A stretch of DNA of 37,538 nt from Leptolyngbyaceae cyanobacterium M33_DOE_097 (GTDB lineage: Bacteria > Cyanobacteriota > Cyanobacteriia > Leptolyngbyales > Leptolyngbyaceae). Numbering within the stretch: position 1 is the first letter of the stretch; every line of letters starts with the position of its first letter. Made by a program: the position numbers and the translations under genes. Location: assembly GCA_015296075.1 (NCBI GenBank), contig DVDV01000380.1, positions 1-37,538 of the forward strand, given 5' to 3'. Positions 32,260-37,538 of the stretch are shown here, one piece after another. The notes under the pieces are model-generated. The model did not search any database. It was not told where the DNA came from and worked only from the letters and a program-made list of their open reading frames with translations.

Positions 32260-32841
32260 CTAAGGGTTTACTTCGGTTTGGCTCCAATTGTTTTCTACTA
32301 ATGAGTAGATAAAACGATTTTGTGGATTGCCCCGCAACTCTAAATGGTCCACTCGGTGGGGGTCAAATAACAGCAGGTCGAAGTTGACTAATGGAGTTTG
32401 GGCATCCGGTGGCTCGACCTCAAAAGCGGCCGCATCAACCCGTGGCATACCTGGATCCGCCCATGCAAACTGCGACCGAGCCGCATCCGATAATTCTTGC
32501 CAGATTTGTTGTCGAGCCTTTTGCAAAGTGGAATCTGGTTCGTTGTGACTGATCAAACTCAGCCGACCTGCCAGTCGAAACTGTTCGCGGGTGTTGGGAA
32601 AATACCAGCACACCTCGGCCCAGGGCGATAGCGTGATTTCTGATACTTTCTCACTCCGGTTATCGGTGACAAACCGAAGCTGATTGGTATCAGCCCAAAA
32701 GCCACGAAACACAACGGTGCGATTAGCCGGATGCCCATTCTGCCGAACGGTGGCGAGTTGCACATAGCGTGCATAAACCAGCGAACGATTACGGTGCAAA
32801 GCCCGCGCCAGGGGCGATCGCCAGGGAGCCAGGGATGTCAT
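32260..32841 (-). CDS. Pyridoxamine 5'-phosphate oxidase-like FMN-binding protein (alr4036 type)
   Basis: The 193-residue protein has the FMN split-barrel of the PPOX family in the form common in cyanobacteria. Marks are the N-terminal WRSPLARALHRN, YVQLATVRQNGHPANRTVVFRGF, NQLRFVTDNRSEKV and AEVCWYFPNTREQFRLAGRL, then WADPGMP. True pyridoxamine phosphate oxidase activity is not certain; the C-terminal substrate motif of PdxH is not evident. It probably binds FMN in the cytoplasm. It lies nine bases after the ygjP-like gene and ten before the small protein gene, in one operon. Confidence 0.88.
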   Translation of the reverse strand: MTSLAPWRSPLARALHRNRSLVYARYVQLATVRQNGHPANRTVVFRGFWADTNQLRFVTDNRSEKVSEITLSPWAEVCWYFPNTREQFRLAGRLSLISHNEPDSTLQKARQQIWQELSDAARSQFAWADPGMPRVDAAAFEVEPPDAQTPLVNFDLLLFDPHRVDHLELRGNPQNRFIYSLVENNWSQTEVNP

Positions 32842-32850
32842 GACTAATTT

Positions 32851-33561
32851 TTATAACTCCATCCAGGGGGGGACCCAAAAGCGGCCGTCGCGCAGCAAGC
32901 GGTCTAACTCGCGGTAGCGGGGTTCGTAGTTGGCAACCAGGCCCCAAAAGTCAGAGGAGTGGTTGAGATGCACGGTGTGGCATAACTCGTGAATAAAGAC
33001 ATACCGCACCACATCGGGAGGCAAAAACAATAACTTGCTATTTAAGCTGATGGTCTTTTGAGCGGAGCAACTCCCCCACAGGGTTTTTTGGCGACGAATG
33101 CGGGCGGATTGAAAGGGTAAGTCGATCGCCCGACTCACTTGGCGTAACCAAGGAATCAGATGAAGCTGTGCTTTGTGGCCGACCCATTGATGTAAGACTT
33201 GCTGACAGGTCGCCCGTTCACTCACAGAGCCATACAACATCAAATGTTGATCGGTTTTTCCAACAGCTTTAACCCCCGGACGCTGGGTTGCGCAATACTC
33301 AACTTGCCAGGTTTCAGCGATCGCCTGCAGACTAATTTGCTCTGGCAAGGCTTCAACCATTTGCAAACCGACGGCTGCTTGCTGGGCTTGAATACGTTGT
33401 CGTGTGCGCTCGATCCAGGGTTGCTTTTTCTGCACAATTGCTGGAATCTGGCTGGAGTCAAAACCAGTAGGTACGACAACTTCGAGCTTACCAGCGGCCG
33501 AAAGGCGAAGAGAAACGTGTTTAGCCTTCGAGCTTTCACGGATGGTATAAGAGGAAGACAT
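32851..33561 (-). CDS. YgjP-like (DUF45/M48-type) zinc metallopeptidase
   Basis: The 236-residue protein has the zinc-binding motif His191-Glu-Leu-Cys-His195 followed by LNHSSDFW, with a third histidine (His201) as in YgjP/DUF45 peptidases. The N-terminal part (SYTIRESSKAKHVSLRLS, GKLEVVVPTG) and RRQKTLWGSCSAQKTISLNSKLLFLPPDVV are typical of the family. These proteins are presumed cytosolic zinc peptidases with unknown substrates. It is first in the operon with the FMN oxidase-like protein and the 71-residue protein. A gene-free stretch of 1.3 kb lies upstream. Confidence 0.9.
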   Translation of the reverse strand: MSSSYTIRESSKAKHVSLRLSAAGKLEVVVPTGFDSSQIPAIVQKKQPWIERTRQRIQAQQAAVGLQMVEALPEQISLQAIAETWQVEYCATQRPGVKAVGKTDQHLMLYGSVSERATCQQVLHQWVGHKAQLHLIPWLRQVSRAIDLPFQSARIRRQKTLWGSCSAQKTISLNSKLLFLPPDVVRYVFIHELCHTVHLNHSSDFWGLVANYEPRYRELDRLLRDGRFWVPPWMEL

Positions 33562-33787
33562 TTTGTAACCGCAACTGCAAACCCAGATTCTTCACCTCAA
33601 TCATGCCTTAAATTTCTTCTCTCTGCGTACAGAATTAAGGCGTTAGCAGCCAGATTTTTTGGCTAGAACTGCTTTTCAGGCATTTTGCCCCAAGGCTGCC
33701 TGGCGACTCAGACGAATTACAGAATGTCACCTGACCTGAGACGTAAAGAACGTAATTTTAGTACGTATGATCGCCACCTTTGCCTGT

Positions 33788-33883
33788 TATAGCTGTCGCC
33801 AGTTGGTTTAGGACATTGAAACTAAAGGGGGTTGTGGGGCTACGCCCCCAGCCAGGGTTACCCCGTCCATGGCTACCGCTATA
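33788..33883. repeat. Repeat element with 13-bp terminal inverted repeats
   Basis: Left end TATAGCTGTCGCC (33788-33800). The reverse complement of the right end (33871-33883) is TATAGCGGTAGCC, 11 of 13 the same. Inside is a GGGGC-TAC-GCCCC hairpin (33836-33848). A GATAGCTGTCGC stretch near 11558 looks like a relic of the same family. Non-coding. Confidence 0.55.
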
Positions 33884-34801
33884 GCTTCTCACTTTTGCAG
33901 TTGCTGCACACTGACGTACACATCCTCTGTATTTCTACTCCTTTCATCTTTTCAGTGCTGCTCTTGGTTGCATTAACCACTCGGTTTCCTTGAACCTTTC
34001 TCAGCTTTGTTACTAAAGTTCATGACTGAAATTGTATTTGTCAGACTTTTACGCTGATCTCTACAAAAGCCATTTTGTTGCAAAGAACGCGATCGCTAGG
34101 AATCGATGATTCGTTTCAAGGTGTTAAAAACTCTTTCGTCCCGTTAGAAAACCAAACTAAACCTGCAAAACCTTACAGCTTCTATTCTTTAGCCTGTTGC
34201 TACTAAGAATAACGTAGACAATTTAGGTTAAGTAAATGAAACAAAGCCTGTTTCTTGTTCTCAAACTTGTTAAGTTTTACCAGCTTGAATGCAGTTGAAG
34301 GCGCTGATTTTGAAGGCTGGCGATGTAACCGCGCGATCGCTGAAAAGCTCTCGGAGTCAAGCGTTAAACCATGCTCTAAGGGTGCTTGAAACACGCTTTT
34401 ACGATCTGTGAAAACTAGCTTTTTGTTTGGTTTTTTATCTCTTTAGCACAGTTGAAATCTGTCGCTTGATCGAGTAGTTTGACGCCATCTAAAAGAATTA
34501 ACCCTGAGGTGGATGCAGTAAAACAAGATAGGAATTTGCTTAAAAAGGTGAAGGATCAAGCGCAAACAGAATAGCAATTGAGGTTTAACCTCTGACAGGC
34601 AATAATACCTATTGGCATGATATTAACGATTTCGTTACTAAACACAGTAATAAACAAATGTATTAGCATCGCTTGAAAAGAGATTTGTATAAAGCTTTTA
34701 GATAAATTAGCGATAAACACTGTAAATTTATTCAACGAAAACTCAGCAAGATTCAGTGACTTCCCTATACTGATAGAACAAGTTTTAGACACGAGTTTCC
34801 A

Positions 34802-34819
34802 AACCCCACTTTGGGGGTT
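34802..34819 (+). promoter_or_regulatory. Hairpin in the leader of the small membrane protein gene
   Basis: AACCCC (34802-34807) and GGGGTT (34814-34819) form a perfect 6-bp stem around ACTTTG, about 50 bases before the start at 34868. There is no T-run behind it, so it is not a simple terminator. It might stabilise or regulate the leader. Confidence 0.35.
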
Positions 34820-34867
34820 CTAAAAGCATTTCTGTTAATTCAAATAATTCTCCCAGGAGGTAGAGTC

Positions 34868-35248
34868 ATGGCGTTGTCTCAGAGCCAGAGCTTTAGGAAG
34901 GTGTATTACCTTTTAATGCTCAGGAGCTTTCTAATTTGGGCTTTCACGTTAACGGTTTGTTTGTTGATTGTTGGTTTTCCGCTTGTGATTTTGATGGTCA
35001 CAGTTGGTTCGTTGGCAGCCGTTGTTCTGCAATCAGTCATGCCAGCTAGCAGCGTTTTAGTTGTTGCGGGTGGCATTTTAGGGATTAACATTTTGGGGAT
35101 TTTTCTGGCATCTGCTCTGTTGACATTGAATGGGGTTCACCCACAAGAAGTTGAGTGGTTGCGCTGGTTACACGGTGAGGCAGATGTTGCAACTACTTCG
35201 GTATATGCTTCTTGCCCGCTGACATGTGAGGTTCGGAGACCCGCGTAA
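34868..35248 (+). CDS. Small membrane protein, function unknown
   Basis: From ATG 34868 the product has 126 residues. AGGAGG lies seven bases upstream, the best ribosome binding site in the window, and decides this start over the longer frame from 34811. Two long hydrophobic stretches (about residues 20-52 and 56-82) are separated by only a few polar residues, a hairpin-like design. The flanks are cytoplasmic: a basic N-terminus (SQSQSFRKVYY) and a C-terminus with EVEWLRWLHGEADVATT ending in CPLTCEVRRPA. I know no family. It stands alone between gene-poor regions and ends at a clear terminator. Confidence 0.7.
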   Translation: MALSQSQSFRKVYYLLMLRSFLIWAFTLTVCLLIVGFPLVILMVTVGSLAAVVLQSVMPASSVLVVAGGILGINILGIFLASALLTLNGVHPQEVEWLRWLHGEADVATTSVYASCPLTCEVRRPA

Positions 35249-35296
35249 AACTTCATGGCTCTGTTTTGATTCGACTACCCCCTTTTTAGTTTTTCT

Positions 35297-35320
35297 GCCC
35301 AGCATTCGCTGGGCTTTTTT
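35297..35320 (+). terminator. Rho-independent terminator
   Basis: GCCCAGC (35297-35303), loop ATTC, GCTGGGC (35308-35314) and then TTTTTT: a perfect 7-bp GC-rich stem with a six-base T-run. It ends the transcript of the small membrane protein gene. Confidence 0.9.
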
Positions 35321-36205
35321 AATGAGTGATGTGGCTCAAAAGCTTATTTGTGTCACTTCTTGAAGTTTTAGAAAAAGTTGTGAAAGAGCGATTTGCCTAT
35401 CTCTTGAGATGGATGTTTTGTAGTTGCCAATTGTTTACGACACTAACTGGAAAATGAAGCCATAAACGCAGTAGATCAGCTTTAAAAAATCACTACGTTG
35501 AGGATTGTCAAATTAATTAAGTGCAGGAAAGTGTAATTGCATTTGTAACAAGGTTGTTGAGTTAGTTATTAATTGGAAAAAGGCTTTTGAGTGGCTCAAA
35601 ATTATGGTTTTACTTGATTTTGATTGCGCTCTGCTCTGCTAGAGCTAGGAGGAAGGCGATCGCCCTAGTAGTTCACCAAAAGAACTTTGTAGGGTTGATA
35701 ATGACTGAGCCATTCGTCATCAGTCACTGGTTATTCGTTTTCTCTACCTGGCAAAGCTGGCTTGGCAGACCACTAGCTTTTTTAAGAAATCAAAAAGCTG
35801 TCAGTAACATTACTCGCTCCAATCAAGTTGTTGGCATTATTTCGTTGCTTGTCATCGACTGATCTTGCGGAAGTTACCGAGTCATTGATTGAGGGTCTAT
35901 GAAGGGAGCTTAAAATGAGCGTCTAGAAATGGTTTCAAGCGGGCGATCGCGATTACAAGCGAAGGAATATTGGTTTCTCTAGCCCAAAATGATGACTCAA
36001 CGATTCCTGTTTTCTGAGAATGTAACGTTTAAGCTAAACTTGCTAGAGCAGATTGGGGAAGTGCATTCGCTGAGTTATGTGCATTTTATTTGCAGGACAA
36101 TCTATTTCCCCGCTGAAACGGTTGGCAACCTAAATCAAACTCGACGAATGCGACGCCAAACTTTATAGAGTGTTTCTTTACAATTGACCCTTTTGTCTCA
36201 AGCTC
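35321..36205. other. Gene-poor region before wecB
   Basis: No gene with good support. A TTG-initiated frame (35587-35862) and an ATG frame of 59 codons (35989-36168) lack ribosome binding sites and have no recognisable product. Most of the region is AT-rich. The wecB promoter is likely in the last 100 bases. Confidence 0.5.
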
Positions 36206-37321
36206 ATGTACAGCCAGCCAATTCCAGTCAGCATTATTTTGGGCACCCGCCCAGAGGCGATTAAACTAGCCCCTGTAATTCAAAAATTTCAGGCGTCATC
36301 AATATTTGATACTCAGGTCATTTTGACGGGGCAACATCGAGAAATGGTTGATCAAGTCATGCAATTGTTTGGTCTGACTGCCAATCATGACCTCGCTATC
36401 ATGCAGCCTAAGCAGACTTTAACCAACATCACCTGCTGGAGCTTAGAAGGCTTAGAAACGCTATTTCAGCAGACTCAACCACGCCTGGTGCTGGTGCAAG
36501 GAGATACAACGACTGCCTTTGCGGCGGCTCTGGCAGCTTTTTATCAAAAGATTCCAGTTGGGCATGTCGAGGCAGGTCTACGGACTGACAGCATTTACAA
36601 TCCCTACCCGGAAGAAGCCAATCGACGGCTGATCTCTCAAATTACGACCTTGCACTTTGCCCCAACGACATTAGCCGTTGAGAACTTGCAAAAATCGGGC
36701 GTGCTAGGTGAAATTCACCATACGGGCAACACAGTGATTGATGCGCTCCTTACAGTGGCCGATCGCAACCCACCCTGTGAGATTCCTGGTTTAGATTGGT
36801 CAAAGTACCGTACGATTCTTTCGACCGTTCATCGCCGCGAAAATTGGGGCGAACCGTTGAAGGATATTGCGGCTGGTTTTTTAAAGGTTTTGGAAGCGTT
36901 TCCCGATACAGCGCTGTTGTTGCCTTTGCATCGCAACCCAACGGTACGAGAGCCGTTGAAAGCCGTTTTAGGCGACCATCCCCGCGTATTTTTGACAGAG
37001 CCGCTAGACTACACAGCGCTGATTGGCGCGATGCAGCGTTGTCACCTACTGTTGACCGACTCTGGTGGCTTACAAGAAGAAGCCCCCGCTTTAGGAAAAC
37101 CCGTCTTGGTCTTGCGAGAGACAACCGAGCGCCCAGAAGCGGTAATGGCGGGTACGGCTCGCCTGATTGGTACGGATGCTGAGCGAATTTTTGCTGAAGC
37201 CAGCGAGTTGTTAAGCAATGAAACGGTCTACCAGCAAATGGCAACCGCGATCAATCCCTTTGGTGATGGGCACGCCTCAGAGCGAATTTTGAGCAGTGCG
37301 ATCGACTTTTTGAAGGGGTAG
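36206..37321 (+). CDS. wecB: UDP-N-acetylglucosamine 2-epimerase (non-hydrolysing)
   Basis: WecB interconverts UDP-GlcNAc and UDP-ManNAc, precursor for envelope polysaccharides. The 371-residue length is typical. Marks are ILGTRPEAIKLAPVI at the N-terminus, LTGQHREMVDQVMQLF, LVQGDTTTAFAAALAAF, VGHVEAGLRT, NPYPEEANRRLIS, HRRENWGEP and LTDSGGLQEEAPALGKPVLVLRETTERPEA, which include the catalytic and UDP-binding residues. The sequence is complete and shows no frameshift. It stands alone; no polysaccharide cluster follows inside the window. About 135 bases separate it from the possible gene at the right edge. Confidence 0.95.
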   Translation: MYSQPIPVSIILGTRPEAIKLAPVIQKFQASSIFDTQVILTGQHREMVDQVMQLFGLTANHDLAIMQPKQTLTNITCWSLEGLETLFQQTQPRLVLVQGDTTTAFAAALAAFYQKIPVGHVEAGLRTDSIYNPYPEEANRRLISQITTLHFAPTTLAVENLQKSGVLGEIHHTGNTVIDALLTVADRNPPCEIPGLDWSKYRTILSTVHRRENWGEPLKDIAAGFLKVLEAFPDTALLLPLHRNPTVREPLKAVLGDHPRVFLTEPLDYTALIGAMQRCHLLLTDSGGLQEEAPALGKPVLVLRETTERPEAVMAGTARLIGTDAERIFAEASELLSNETVYQQMATAINPFGDGHASERILSSAIDFLKG

Positions 37322-37398
37322 AAGTAAGACGAAAGAGTGGGAGAAGGTAGGGAGCAGAATACAGACAATAGAAGGGGTGTGAGTGGAGACATTAAAAA

Positions 37399-37537
37399 CA
37401 GCAATTCTCGATATGAGAATGATTCTCATAAAAACGTCCGGTTTTAACGTTTATGAATGGCTGAAACCCGCATTCTGCCGTTTATAACATTGAGTGCACA
37501 AGTCTTTAGACACTCTGGCTACAGTACAAATGTTTCA
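37399..37537 (+). repeat. Right copy of a 139-bp inverted repeat
   Basis: The reverse complement of 1-139, about 81% identical and gap-free. The most conserved part is the Fur-like box side; the next is the possible coding part. It ends one base before the window edge, so the homology probably extends further. Confidence 0.9.
37404..37430. promoter_or_regulatory. Fur-family-like operator, three half-sites (right)
   Basis: TATGAGAAT-G-ATTCTCATA (37412-37430) is a perfect 9-1-9 inverted repeat, and an additional half-site ATTCTC lies at 37404-37409. Only 26 bases separate it from the ATG at 37457, a position where a bound repressor would block transcription or its start. It has the same arrangement as the left-end site. 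Confidence 0.7.
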
Positions 37538-37538
37538 A
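37457..37538 (+). CDS. Possible 5' end of an unidentified gene, running off the right edge
   Basis: ATG 37457 opens 27 codons without a stop up to the window edge. An in-frame TGA directly precedes it (37454-37456), so the frame cannot start earlier. The peptide starts MAETRILPFITLSAQ and is 19/27 identical to that at the left edge. No clear ribosome binding site is visible. The family is not recognised. Same caution as for the left copy: substitutions favour second codon positions. If real, it is a paralogue of the left gene, with the same operator, pointing away from it. Confidence 0.45.
   Translation, partial: MAETRILPFITLSAQVFRHSGYSTNVS

Larger units (their letters stand above)
33562..34867. 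other. Gene-free region of 1.3 kb
   Basis: No supported gene on either strand. It contains a repeat element at 33788-33883, one HIP1 octamer, an AT-rich stretch from about 33950 to 34790, a TATACT box at 34766-34771, a hairpin at 34802-34819 and a strong ribosome binding site at 34855-34860 for the next gene. The promoter of the ygjP-like gene should be near 33600. A non-coding RNA is possible but I cannot point to one. Confidence 0.55.

Noticed and set aside
35587-35862. Reading frame of 91 codons
   Set aside because: TTG start, no ribosome binding site, no domain-like or conserved-looking segment, and it lies in an AT-rich region.
35989-36168. Reading frame of 59 codons (MMTQRFLF...)
   Set aside because: No ribosome binding site, unrecognised sequence, and it could easily be chance in this stretch. 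I keep it as a remote possibility only.
36750-37244. Long antisense frame within wecB
   Set aside because: It is the mirror of a well-conserved epimerase gene with biased codon use and has no start signals.
1-37538. The inverted end repeats as the terminal repeats of a giant mobile element
   Set aside because: The interior holds chlM, rsmG, holA, hslO, clpS, cobH, cobT and wecB, with no transposase, integrase or replication gene, and HIP1 octamers are spread throughout. The differences between the copies also follow operator and frame boundaries, not an end-repeat pattern.

Overview
The window reads as chromosomal DNA of a filamentous or unicellular cyanobacterium, of the Leptolyngbya/Oscillatoriales type by general look. 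The evidence is the many copies of the HIP1 octamer GCGATCGC on both strands, inside and outside genes, together with chlorophyll biosynthesis (chlM), an NblB/CpcE-like HEAT protein, a cytochrome b6-like paralogue, and several families that are almost restricted to cyanobacteria (DUF2949, DUF2232, DUF4168, UPF0284-type CobT, CHAT-FHA). I found no insertion sequence, prophage, CRISPR array, rRNA or tRNA. The gene content is mostly core housekeeping.

Layout. 1-139: Fur-like operator and the possible start of a leftward gene. 234-2687 (+): chlM, a small membrane protein, a DUF423 protein and rsmG, tightly packed. 2741-4722 (-): DUF4168 protein, precorrin-8X methylmutase and a 2H phosphoesterase-like protein. 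4853-11320 (+): holA, DUF2949, a GT39-type membrane glycosyltransferase, hslO, a HEAT-repeat protein and a DUF937 protein. 11321-12564 is an AT-rich stretch of more than 1.2 kb without genes. 12565-16701: a hypothetical gene, an orphan family-5 solute-binding lipoprotein, a secreted protein with a DUF2470 gene, and a DUF1499 protein. 17212-22540 (+): a glycerophosphodiesterase, then a PP2C phosphatase fused to a zinc ribbon and a kinase-like remnant, then a CHAT-FHA protein. These last two form a probable phospho-signalling pair. 22765-27025 (mostly -): a cytochrome b6-like protein lacking two cofactor ligands, a gamma-glutamylcyclotransferase-like protein (+), a large membrane protein, a CPBP intramembrane protease and clpS. 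27590-30091 (+): a cyclic-nucleotide-binding protein, a DUF2232 protein and CobT. 30078-33561 (-): a response regulator/histidine kinase hybrid, then the operon ygjP-like protease, FMN oxidase-like protein and a 71-residue protein. 33562-36205 is gene-poor, with one small membrane protein under a strong ribosome binding site and followed by a clear terminator. 36206-37321 (+): wecB. 37399-37538: a mirror copy of the left-end block.

The most unusual feature is at the edges. Bases 1-139 and 37399-37537 are the same 139-bp block in opposite orientation, about 81% identical by hand alignment without gaps. Each copy carries a Fur-family-like palindrome with three half-sites, then a variable stretch, then an ATG with 27 open codons running out of the window. 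The simplest reading is two related, iron- or metal-regulated genes pointing outward on either side of this 37-kb core segment. Terminal repeats of a mobile element are unlikely because the cargo is housekeeping. All identifications are from reading the sequence; no database search was run.
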